Below, piece after piece: positions 54,881 to 64,000 of a stretch of DNA of 64,000 nucleotides. Positions within the stretch are counted from its first letter, which is position 1. Each line of letters begins with the position of its first letter. Origin of the DNA: Valencia hispanica (lineage: Eukaryota; Chordata; Actinopteri; Cyprinodontiformes; Valenciidae); the NCBI GenBank assembly GCA_963556495.2, contig OY747705.1, positions 2,682,001-2,746,000 on the forward strand. Reading direction: 5' to 3'. The notes under the pieces are model-generated. The model saw nothing but the letters and a program-made list of their open reading frames with translations, ran no database searches and had not been told where the DNA came from. Made by a program: the position numbers and the translations under genes.

Positions 54881-56124
54881 TTTTTTTTCTACATCCCCTG
54901 TCTGGCAGTGTGGCATGATGTCCCCACACCTATGTGTGTGTGTGAGCATGCTGGTGCATATAAGGTTCCCCCATACGAGTCTTTGACAGCTGGTGTGGAG
55001 AGCCGTCAATCTGCCCTACAGGAATCGACGCAGACATGAAGGAGGTCGGGGACACAGATGTACGGAGGGCCCCAGAACCTAGGAGCGCCAGGCGGAACAG
55101 CACAGGGCCGACCGCACCTACCAAGAGAGGAACAGAGGGAATCCCCAGGGGAACATCCAGCAACTACAATGCAAGGGCCCGGGAGGCCGCAGGGACGATC
55201 CCATGGGCTCCGCGGCCAACCGGCTATCCCAGGGTGGGCCCGGTCCAGGACCCGGGTACCCCGGGTATCAGGGGCGCCCCACCCTCCAGCAGGGCCCCAA
55301 CCAGGGACCGGCCAACAGGGGCCCCTGCAGCCACCACAAGGCTGGGGGGGGCGCAGCGGTCAATGGACGACACACGTTGCCGACACCCTAGCCCCCCTCC
55401 ACTCCGGGGATCCACAGCAACAGCCACAGTGGAAAGACGGCTACTCCAGGCCATGCCCAGCCACCACCCAGACACCAAGATCTACCCGCTCCCGGGCCCA
55501 GATCCCACCCAACACATTGGCCCCCCGACACACCGGCCCACCCAGGCAAGGCTAGGCATGCACCAGGACCGAACCGGACTGCACCCGAGCCCCCAGCCCC
55601 AAACATCGAGAGCCCGCAACGCAACAGCGGGCAGGGGCATCAGTCACTGGCAGGGAGTGACAGAGGGGAAATAGGCCCCCATTATATCTAGGGCCTGAGA
55701 TGCGCCAGGCGAGAGGGTAGCCAAGGACCAACCTGACAGGTAGACAAAGACATACAGAGACAGTCATATGTACCCTCCCTCTTACGCACATTCATTTTCA
55801 CCTGCACACCAAGACATCCAAAAAAGGATGCTGTACACTCACTCATACGCCGCATACACACTCTATACTCCCAGGTCCAGGTACCGATGCCCCAGTAGAG
55901 CAACCTGTCCCTGCACCCGGGAGACAAACCCACTACCCTCTATGATGGAGACAAGCAGACCGCCCAAGCCCCCACAGTGGCAAGAGCAGTCCACCAGCCC
56001 GGGCCCCCGACCAGACAGCCTGAACCACCTCCCAGACCCCCAACCCCTGATGGTCGGTAGCGAACAGGGGCGTGGAAAGACCCCTAGCCTCTCTCCTCCT
56101 GCTTGACTGTGGTGTTGATGCTGT
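54881..56124 (-). mobile_element. GC-rich retroposon with poly(A) tail
   Basis: 1.24 kb of C-rich sequence (G-rich on the minus strand) lies between 14-bp direct repeats. A run of nine T begins at the left border, which reads as a poly(A) tail at the 3' end on the minus strand. Long target repeats plus a poly(A) tail indicate LINE-type retrotransposition. G-rich 3' untranslated regions are known from L1 elements, so a 5'-truncated L1-type 3' end is one possibility. The long Pro/Arg/Gly-rich open frames here are composition effects. Confidence 0.65.
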
Positions 56125-56138
56125 GGGGTTCTACATCT
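56125..56138. repeat. 14-bp target duplication, right
   Basis: ggggttctacatct, identical to 54867-54880. Confidence 0.85.
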
Positions 56139-56432
56139 GCATTCCTAAAATTAGCTGGAGCCCATTTTCCAGTGTTTTCCTCACTATTAGTACAACTTGA
56201 CCTTAACTGTTTTACATATAAGCTCTGTATTTCATGAGTAGAGGTTACTATACTACCAAATGTATTACTTCTTTATTGTGTTTCCACAAAAATCCTTGCT
56301 AACAGCAAAGATTGGAAAACTCTGTAATGTATCACCAAAAGAGAGCTATTAAGTTCCTAAATAGACTCAGAAAAATAGACAAACTCCATGTTCTATATTA
56401 ATTAAGTTAATTTTGTCATGATATAATAACTT
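56139..56432. other. Spacer, no recognised feature
   Basis: AT-rich intron sequence. Confidence 0.4.
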
Positions 56433-57052
56433 ATCTTTTTGTTTTAGAAAGACAAATGTTAGGTTTTAAAAGATATTCTCATACCTGCTGACAGTTACGA
56501 AATACCCTGCAAATCATGTAAAGAAACATACATCGGTAAAACAGGAAAGGCTCACAATACACAAAAAAAGAACATCAGACAGAATGTGAAAAAGAAATTA
56601 CGGGACGGTTCACCAGAACAAAAAAGGACACAGCCGAACAGGAAAACAAGAAATCAGCCATCACAGATCATTGCTGGAGGATGAACCACTTTATGAACTG
56701 GGATAGGGGCAAGATCATTACATCTGAAAACAATAAATTCTGACGATAAAGAATACATTTAAAAATGGGAGTCCATCGAAATCTATAAGCAAGCAAGCAA
56801 CACCACTAACCAGGATGAGGGAGAATACACACCTATTACACACCTGGGACTCCATCCTAATTGGCGATGGTGAGAGGAGGACCGGCTGGTCTGGGGACGC
56901 AGTTTGACAACGCTCCCAGACCGGCAAGTTGATAAATGGCATGGCAGCAGCAAGTCGGATAATGCTCTGATGAAGACTGAAGTGTACAGTCAAAAAGGTC
57001 ACCAGGTGTGTAAACATCTTTTAAAACATTTGTCTTTCTAAAACAAAAAGAT
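56433..57052 (+). mobile_element. Penelope-like element fragment between inverted repeats
   Basis: Inverted repeats of about 37-42 bp (56433-56474 and 57016-57052, sharing ttgttttagaaagacaaatg) flank a decayed GIY-YIG endonuclease region. Penelope-like elements often insert with inverted or tandem terminal segments. Confidence 0.75.
56490..56860 (+). pseudogene. GIY-YIG endonuclease of a Penelope-like element
   Basis: The frame reads EIPCKSCKETYIGKTGKAHN. After a shift near 56567 it reads KEHQTECEKEITGRFTRTKK, then SAITDHCWRMNHFMNWD, to a stop after SENNKF. The CxxC, YIGKTG and SAITDHC...NHxxNWD blocks match the C-terminal endonuclease of Neptune/Poseidon-type elements. No RT part is present. 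Confidence 0.78.
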
Positions 57053-58055
57053 ATATTATAACTCCGTGTTCTTATTTGATTTCATGCATTTACTCAAAAG
57101 CCCTGGGCAGGAGTGCCTTGATTTTGAAGTTTCTCAGGTTAGGAAGAGATTTTGCTCTAGTTGCCTTCAGGTTGCAATAGAGAAGGTTCTGGCTGTTGTC
57201 TGTGTTTATGATCCGGGCAGCATTTCAGATTAGCAGTCCTTCTCTGGATAGAGTAACTGGTATGTTCAACATCCTCCGGACTGAACCTGAGTTGTTTTTT
57301 TGTTTGTTTGTTTTTTTGTTTTTTGTCACTCAAGTTTTGTGCCAGGGTCAAAATTTCCATAACAAACACCCTGTTCAAGCACAAAATAGTTCATTTGTGC
57401 ATTTGTGTACCTGGTACCAGGCCACCTTGAGCCTAAGCTCAATGATCAATTCTATTATCATACTTGCGTTGTTAAATCTTGGACACTAGGGTGAACTCGG
57501 GCAAACTGGGAGAACATGACAATTTAAAGTAATTATAGGACAGACGTAGTAACTAGAGCAATCTGATTATAGGACAAATAAGACATTTTTACACATGACA
57601 TGAATACGGACATTGACACTGATACTGATCATAATAAAAAACAACTTTAACCATTGAGACAATACGTCATTATATCACAGAGGAGCAGTGTAGCACCATG
57701 GTTCGTACACTGAAGATAGTGTAGTCTAAACAATGAGCTCTAGAGAGGATGTCAACCACCGCTAATTATGTAATTGTATGGAAACACAGCCCAAAGGGAT
57801 TCTGTGGACATGGACACAAGTAATGGATTAAAAACCAGATCAAAATAAAAATGCTTCGTAAACATGCCATTATGAATACTCTGACCAGATCTCACTCATT
57901 CGGAACAACATTTCCTTCCGATTGAGGCGGGTGAGTTATGCTGATTGTTATTCTGATCGCTGTGCATGTAAACACTTCTTGTGATTGTGGGTCATTGCAG
58001 CGCATGTCTGTTACGTCATGCATAGTACCTTACGTCAATGTAAAACAATAAAGGG
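57053..58055. other. Spacer, no recognised feature
   Basis: Poly-T/TTTG tract at 57294-57325. Possible old repeat sequence at 57080-57290 was not assigned. Confidence 0.4.
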
Positions 58056-58353
58056 TTTGGGATTAGAATTTGACTGTGTACACAACAATAAAGGCTTGTT
58101 GATGTAAACATTTGACCAGAAAAAATAAAAGCAAACTCTGAAGAACATTGTACCGCTCCATTTTAAAGGCACACATCCATGTTTGTTTACAACTGAAGTC
58201 TGCTACTTCTTCTTCTACAGTATGTTTCAGTATGTTAGATAGTTCTGCGCATGTCAAAATGATTGTTTCTGATCAAATGTGTGACGGATGTAAAGGCTTG
58301 TCTTAATCAGATACATTTCAGGGCCCATGTACACAGTCAAATTCTAATCCAAA
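58056..58353. repeat. Inverted repeat pair, possible MITE
   Basis: tttgggattagaatttgact (58056-58082 in full) is inversely repeated at 58328-58353 with one base difference, about 245 bp apart. Confidence 0.75.
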
Positions 58354-59600
58354 CCATGAACAGATTAAAGATCTTTGCACATATAGACGCACCTAGTGTC
58401 TACATTTAGAATTCCTGGTTCAAATATTATATACTCTGTGTTAGTTCTGTTTTACTTTATTTCTTTCATTAGAATTATTGTTCTATGATTTGAGTTTCTT
58501 TCTACCTAGTGTGTATACTTATGTGTTCCTTCTGTTTTCCTCTTCTCCTTCCTGTTATATCCATTAGAGCTTTTACTTTGAGTTTCTTTTATGCCTCTTT
58601 ATTCTTATTTGTTTGCTTACATTTCTCATTTTTAGTTACGACTTTGTGTTAGTTTTACCTTATGCATTTAGGATTATTTTCTGTCTGGTCTTTTCTTCTG
58701 TTTTATGTTTTGACCTTTGTTTTCCTTGTTTGTTCTGTTTATTTCCTACCTGCCATTTTGCCTCCTCGCCAGCTGAAATTCTCCTGTCTGCAGGTGGGTA
58801 CCTGCATCTGATTAGCCTGATTAAACTTCACTCTAGTTCCTTTGTCATTCCTCAGTCACCCTCAGTATTTAAACAGCTCATGCTCAGTCACATTCACTGG
58901 TTTCTCTGTCTTTTCTCCCAGAGCCATGTTATGTTGTTTTCTGTACGTAGTCCCTGTTCATTCAGTTAAACTCTTTTAACTTCAAGTATTTCTGCATTTG
59001 GGTCATATCTGCTTCGCAACATCACAAAAACTCCTGAAAATACGGGTGTTTTAAGATAAACTTGAAAACGGGAAGTGAAGAAGCCTGTCTATTATTTAAT
59101 GGCAAATTGCTCCACAGTTTTGAAGCCCCAACTGAAAAGGCCTGATCTCCTCTGAGCTTCAGCTTAGTTTCAGGTACAACTAACAGAAATTGGTCAGTTG
59201 CTCTAAGTTCTGTAGTGAAACATAAGGCTGAAGCAGGTCAGAGAGGTATGGAAGCACAAGACCAGAAACTTATTTTAAAGCTACCCTCACTTTTTTTCTT
59301 CATTCTCCCTTCCAAATTGAATCTTTTTTCTCTGAGTTAACCTCGCGGATTAGTGCTTCCATTTGCCTTTAACTCTGCTACTAGTACATCTGCACTTACC
59401 TACTGAGGGACAATAAAGGATATTTTTATTACATTCCATTTACTGATTGGAGGTAGATTTACTAAAACAAGAGCTGGACTACTGCAGCTGCACAGAATAT
59501 TTCCGTTGACTAAATAGCTGCTTGACTTTTTTATACTCTTGATTGTTGAAAATAGAGATGGTATTTATATGTATGGTGCAAGCGTTTCACTGTGACTCAC
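58354..59600. other. Intron with unassigned old repeats
   Basis: A pyrimidine-rich tract lies at 58430-58980. A stretch at 59090-59280 (ttgctccacagttttgaagc and following) looks like a common fish repeat but was not assigned to a family. Confidence 0.35.
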
Positions 59601-59708
59601 CGACAGGCATTAATTCTACCACTAGTTTAGGGTAGGCAATGTTAGAGCAGCCAACGGATGCCCCACATATTTTCTGACACAGTGCTGGATCCACACAACC
59701 AACCTCAT
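59601..59708 (-). CDS. slc5a9: SLC5A-family cotransporter exon (108 bp)
   Basis: It encodes [20 protein letters not shown] then [15 protein letters not shown]. This is the cysteine-rich extracellular loop and the SNIAYP signature of the SGLT family. The acceptor is ttggtag before 59708 and the donor is gtgagt after 59601. One base from each neighbour completes the Asp and Gly codons, so the phases agree on both sides. The DEVGCVDP form is what I remember for SGLT4-type proteins and is the main reason for preferring slc5a9. Confidence 0.95.
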
Positions 59709-59918
59709 CTACCAACAGAGAGAAAAAGAGAGATAGTTATTTTGCATGAACAATAAAAAATAAATTGACATAGGTGTTTTTTTCTACCAACTTAAATAAC
59801 TAAATTAATCTTCACTTCCACTGATGAGTAATTACCAATGTATTCATGTCTAAAACTACATTTTTATTATTTCTTATTAGCTAGAAGAAGAAGAAGACAA
59901 GCGTATGGCATGAATTAC
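59709..59918 (-). other. Short intron of the transporter gene
   Basis: 210 bp, no insertions. Confidence 0.85.
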
Positions 59919-60054
59919 CTGGGAACAGTGCTCGGCTTACCATACCAGGCATCACAATGAAGAACATGGGTAGCAGTTTTAGGTAGCCCCCCAAAACGCT
60001 CCCTCCTTTGGCATGAGACAACGACTTGGCTGACAGTGACCTCTGAACAATGAC
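59919..60054 (-). CDS. slc5a9: SLC5A-family cotransporter exon (136 bp)
   Basis: It encodes [20 protein letters not shown] then [20 protein letters not shown] and RALFP. The VIVQR and SHAKGG blocks follow the helix that lines the sugar pathway in SGLT proteins. The acceptor is tgtacag before 60054 and the donor is gtaatt after 59919. The exon starts in phase 0 and carries one base into the next. The preceding exon, expected to end in a YWCTDQ-like motif, was not found up to 64000 and must lie further right. Confidence 0.95.
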
Positions 60055-60173
60055 CTGTACATTCAAACATGCATCAGCCCAAAGTTAGAATAATATTTCC
60101 TTACCATGAAAATCATTAAACTTATAAGTATGATTTCTTTTCTTGATTGCTTATTGGAAATCTATTTTAGCAG

Positions 60174-61494
60174 CAAAGGTGTCTTACTTAAGTAGAAATT
60201 TGAGGTATTTATAATTTACTGAAGTAATTATCTATTGGCCTACTTTTTACTTCAACTCCTTGCATTTTCACGCAATTATCTGTACTTTCTACTCCTTACA
60301 TTTTAAAAATAGCATCGTTACTCCTGTTTCATTTAGTCTTTTATTAAATAGAAACACACAAAAAAACCTATCCAAAAAATGTGGAAACTGGATAGAATTT
60401 GACTGTGGTTTGACAATAGTTTTAAACATCTACCATTCTGGCACCCTGGTTGAATGCAATCCATTGCATACACTGCACACAGTGGTCGCGTTAACCAAAT
60501 ATTTTCCATATTCGACCAGATTTTTAGAAGGGTGACGGAAAATCCGAAGGCCACTTGTTATTTTGACAGATTACAATTCTGACCACCCTGACCATTTGGT
60601 GCAGACATGCGGACAGTTTTAGCCTATAGTTAAAGCGCAGAGTACAAGTAACTGAATCAATAAATTAATAATAAAAAGATTCCCATTAAGCCATCTGACC
60701 ATCATCTCAGACCAGGAGGCTTTGGAACGCGACTGTTACCGGTGGTTAAAGATGCGCTTCAAAGAGCCCGGTGTCGTGCCAACCAGCCATGCCAAAAGGA
60801 GCGCATGCTACGACATTTTCTGCTGCTGAAGCGATATGAAGCTGGTTTCAGAGAGTCTTTACTACTTTCAAACACTTTGGCTGAAGTGGAGCTTGTAGCT
60901 CCAGTCACCAGTGGTTGCGGAATACAGATTCAGCCTCTAAAACAGTGGCTCCCAACCGAGGTCCGTGAGCCCACAAGGGGGTCAGGGGGGTCATTAGGGG
61001 TCTGCAGAATTTTGTCTGTGCTGAGGGATACTATATATATATGCTTCATAATGCAATGCAGTTAATTTCTGTCTCAATGAGGTAAACTAATTAAAAATAA
61101 AAATAAAAAATGTTAAAAAATAAAAAAATCAAACTGTGTGTAGGTCACACCTGATGACTTAAAAATGCTGATTTATTTGTGGAGCTAACCTCTGTGCATG
61201 ACACAAACCACATCATAGTCCAGCCAGGACAAAGCAGATGTATTAATTATTAGATGTATTAATGTATTTGCACTGCACTAAAATGCATACATTTTATATA
61301 TGCATCTGAAACAGGTAGCATAGTGTATCCCAAATGTTTAATTATTAACATTTTTATATAACATTATAATCATTGTGGCCTTTAATAAAAGTTTTTTGGG
61401 TGAGGTGTGGCTTAAGCTTTATTCTTTTATGTCATTTTTTAAATTACATTACTATTACTTTTATATCTGAAGTAGTTTTGAATCCAGTACTTTT
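60174..61494 (-). mobile_element. Tol2-like hAT element, truncated (copy 2)
   Basis: An inverse copy of the element at 4000-5392. It starts at an intact tip (caaaggtgtcttacttaagt) and follows the same interior, including gcgcatgctacgacattttc. It stops at about 61494 (ccagtactttttaggg), losing the last 100 or so bases and the opposite tip. No target duplication can therefore be tested. Confidence 0.88.
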
Positions 61495-61923
61495 TAGGGC
61501 TGCTGCATAGTTCAAAATAATAAAAATCTTCAGTATACTGTCCTTCTGTATAAATATCCCATGTTACAACATGAAAACCTGTGGCTTATATTCACGTGTG
61601 CCCAATATATGTACAAAATTCTTCAAAATGTGTCTGGTGCGGCTTCTTCCGGCTCTCGACTAGGACAGAAGGTTTTCTCTCTTCTCCTTCCTCGTGTTTC
61701 CCATTGTGCCCCTCTCTGTCTTGTGTCCTATCTGGAGCACCTCTCTGCACTCTCCTCGAAAAAACTACTATGGATCTGGTCAGTTGGTCTCTGAATGCAA
61801 CTGATAAAAAAAATTTCCACCCAAAAATTGGGTAAGGGGGAACCTGCCTGCCCTGCCGGTACATACCCGTCAGGATACAAGATGGATTCCTGGAGTAAGT
61901 AGAAGATTGTATGTGTGTCGATA

Positions 61924-62262
61924 ATGTCCATGGAGGACGTGGAAGATATCTACATAACTGGATTCATGATAATCGGGTTTCTGATGTTTGGCTTGGGTGG
62001 ATTCCTGATATATCGCAAAGACAAGAACCGGTTACAAGTAATTGGCAAGCTTTTGCACCTTCATGAAGGATTGTGCTGTGCTGTAAACACTCAGACTAAT
62101 GCGCTGAATGAGCAAAACCGCAAATTGGATGCTATGACTGGCAAACAGGACGCGGTGGAGGGACTCATTCATGATGTGGGAAACAACTTGGAGAAGTTTC
62201 TCAGCCGGGCTGATGGAAACTCAGCCCTGATTCGGATGTTTGGTGCACATCTGTGGCTATGA
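61924..62262 (+). CDS. Unassigned small single-pass membrane protein ORF
   Basis: A 112-codon ORF runs from ATG at 61924 to TGA at 62260. Residues about 9-28 (ITGFMIIGFLMFGLGGFLIY) form one convincing membrane segment followed by positive charges (RKDKNR), so the N-terminus is probably outside. Residues 45-95 (NTQTNALNEQNRKLDAMTGK, DAVEGLIHDVGNNLEKFLSR) look helical and coiled-coil-prone. It ends MFGAHLWL. There are no stops and the composition is balanced, unlike nearby sequence. Repeat X starts about 420 bp downstream in the same orientation. It may be an accessory gene of a retroelement or a host exon. I do not recognise it. Confidence 0.5.
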   Translation: MSMEDVEDIYITGFMIIGFLMFGLGGFLIYRKDKNRLQVIGKLLHLHEGLCCAVNTQTNALNEQNRKLDAMTGKQDAVEGLIHDVGNNLEKFLSRADGNSALIRMFGAHLWL

Positions 62263-62488
62263 GACCGCTGAAAAACCTTTAAGGCTGAAAAGCTCTCCAG
62301 CCTGAACTAAAAATTTTTATCTGAATTGACACCCGGTGTAGCCTTGGAAGGCTAGACATCACAAAACTCCCCCTGCAAAGAGAAGAATGTAAATTGACGC
62401 TCCTACTCCCACATCATCCCCAGTGTTTACATGAGTCTGCAAGCTCTGCTTGGATTGAGGGAGAGTTCATAGACTCACTTACTTAATT

Positions 62489-62520
<32 letters not shown>

Positions 62521-62682
62521 ACACACACACACACGCACACATACGCACGGACGTTCACGCCACAACTACAGAAACCCATGCTCTTTTCTGCTGTTTTTTT
62601 CTGTTGACTGCTGAAGGAGAAGCAGCCTCTCCTGGTCTCTCCTGATCCCTCGCTTTATTCTATTTTCTGTTTCCTTTTCTTG
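62263..62682. repeat. Spacer with (AC)n microsatellite
   Basis: The (CA)n run spans about 62489-62550 with minor interruptions. The rest is unassigned and may belong with the small ORF. Confidence 0.8.
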
Positions 62683-64000
62683 TGTTGGGACTTCATTTTC
62701 TTCAAATGAACTGAACATACTGTTGGACAGCTGGAAGCCATTTTCCTTAGATGGACTGAGCAGACCACATTTCCCAGCAATCCTAGCGATGACCCCCCAA
62801 CACACTCCAATTGGTCCGTGACCACCCATGGTGACATCAACGATGACATCACGGCCAAAGGGGCTATAAGAAGGTGGGGGTGGCCATTTCAAAATTGTTC
62901 TCAGCAGAGGTTCTTAGCAGAAACTCCTGCCATACAGAGGACATTTCGCCAGTGAAGATTCTCTTTTGTTCAGACCTGCTGGACCGGGAAGAACTCTCAT
63001 TTCAACGCTTTGAAGTGCACATCCTGTTGGTGTATCCAGTTTGAGCTATATCAGGACTGTTCTAAGACAGTTCGTTACGATGTCGACCTGCAATCCGGCC
63101 TGCAGTTGGGACACAGTCCTAAAAATCCTGCGCAGGTTTTCTAACTCTTCCTTTTCTTGCTCAACTACGAAGACATTTTGCTCTCCTCCTCGTGGACCGG
63201 ACTTCCCTCAACACAAAGTAGGACTGAACCGGTTCATTATGCTAATCTTGTGTCTGGGCAGATATAAATAGTAAAAATAAAGTTCTTAACGAGTTAGATC
63301 TTGTTAATTGTTGGTTTAAAGTGTTTTTTAGCGCTGAACCTGTTGGCTCATTTAGCGTCGCCACACACATAAGTTTGAGCTGTATTTGCTGTGTTTGAAA
63401 CTGTTTTCATCCTGAGCAGATCCCACTTTCTTTCTTTCTTTCTTTCTCTCTCTTCCTCGTTTTTGTTTCGCTTGCTCTTTGATCACCATGGTTGGCAGAG
63501 TCGGGCCTCGGTCCGACCTGCGTTAGCTGGTCTTAGCTGAAAGGTTAACTCCATTGTTCCTTAGTCTGTTAGCTAAAGCTGTGGCCTTCCACATGGACGC
63601 TTCACCCCATGTGCTCTGTCCACTATAGCCAGAGCTAAGTTTTATGGCCCTTTGTCTCCTTACATGTGCTGCTCTCCGCCTTAGCACAGAGCTAAGTTTA
63701 ATGTTCCTTTGTCTCCTTACACTATCTGTGACTTGAGTCCCCTGGAGTGAGGGCCACTTCACCTCCTCTCCCCTGCGAAAGGGGGAGCTGTCTGTTTGTG
63801 TGTGTTAATTGTGTTTAAGTCTCACATATTATTGTTTTCTAAGATCTGTAGTAGTTAGTTGCATGCTTTAGAATAGATGGAAATTATTGAAGAAATGTTT
63901 TGGCTGTAAGGTTGATCTATTTTCTTAATAAATTCCCCTTAGCTTAAAGAGAAGTTACTTGGAGTAATACATACAATTAATGTCCATAGAGTAGCCCCTG
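62683..64000 (+). repeat. Repeat X copy 3, runs off the window
   Basis: It starts tgttgggacttcattttctt and follows X copy 1 throughout: tgacatcaacgatgacatca, ggctataagaaggtg as TATA-like sequence near 62861, a short (TTTC)n run, and ttaataaattcc near 63926. It is still matching at the last base. Confidence 0.88.

Noticed and set aside
55036..55674. 212-codon Pro/Arg/Gly-rich open frame, and several overlapping ones on both strands
   Set aside because: All six frames are long here because the segment is very GC-rich and poor in stop codons. No domain is visible and it lies inside a retroposon.
61561..61835. Two overlapping plus-strand frames upstream of the small membrane ORF
   Set aside because: Cys/Ser/Pro-rich with no domain, and overlapping each other and an antisense frame. 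Kept as possible 5' leader only.
60055..64000. Search for the next upstream transporter exon
   Set aside because: No segment with the expected YWC-type motif and a minus-strand donor was found. The region is a hAT copy, the small ORF and repeat X.

Overview
The window is vertebrate, almost certainly teleost fish, DNA. It is AT-rich, with spliced coding exons far apart and a dense mix of Tc1, hAT, Rex1-like and L2-like LINEs, Penelope-like, BEL/Pao and Ty3/Gypsy elements that is typical of fish.

One host gene runs through the whole window on the minus strand. Five exons of a sodium/sugar cotransporter of the SLC5A (SGLT) family, most like slc5a9 (SGLT4), lie at 59919-60054, 59601-59708, 47091-47241, 46478-46646 and 1-146. 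The last exon continues off the left edge. All visible splice phases agree. Everything else is intron: 46.3 kb between the last two exons and 12.4 kb between the second and third, and most of this is transposon DNA. No earlier exon was found to the right of 60054.

The large intron, left to right, holds: a Tc1 element (237-1764); a Rex1-like LINE fragment; a Tol2-like hAT element with a perfect 8-bp target duplication (4000-5392); another Rex1-like fragment; an L2-like LINE split by a solo LTR (7607-8171); a second hAT element with the remains of its transposase (9225-10929); and a deep nest of LTR elements from about 11.7 to 33.4 kb. The host of that nest is an old Ty3/Gypsy element (Gypsy-1, minus strand, tRNA-His-type primer site). 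Into it have gone a CpG-rich unit with a 21-bp minisatellite (about 14.46-15.06 kb), a 1.5-kb LTR-like repeat here called X (16304-17804), a BEL/Pao fragment (18005-24653), and a young complete chromovirus (Gypsy-2, 25370-30973, duplicated CATTT). Right of the nest are more copies of X around an L2 fragment, a nearly full-length Rex1-like LINE (36.0-39.2 kb), a 5'-truncated inverse copy (41.7-44.0 kb), and old LINE and SINE remnants.

The second large intron holds a Tc1 element with a Rex1-like LINE inserted beside its transposase start codon (47569-50795), inverse LINE fragments, a short DNA transposon with a THAP zinc-finger exon (53.5-54.8 kb), a GC-rich retroposon with a 14-bp target duplication (54881-56124), and a Penelope-like GIY-YIG fragment between inverted repeats (56433-57052). 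Beyond the last visible exon lie a second Tol2-like hAT copy, an unassigned 112-codon ORF with one membrane segment (61924-62262), and another X copy that runs off the window.

No mobile-element gene here is clearly intact across its full expected length. The only genes that look functional are the transporter exons and possibly the small ORF. Family names and ages rest on motif recognition by eye.
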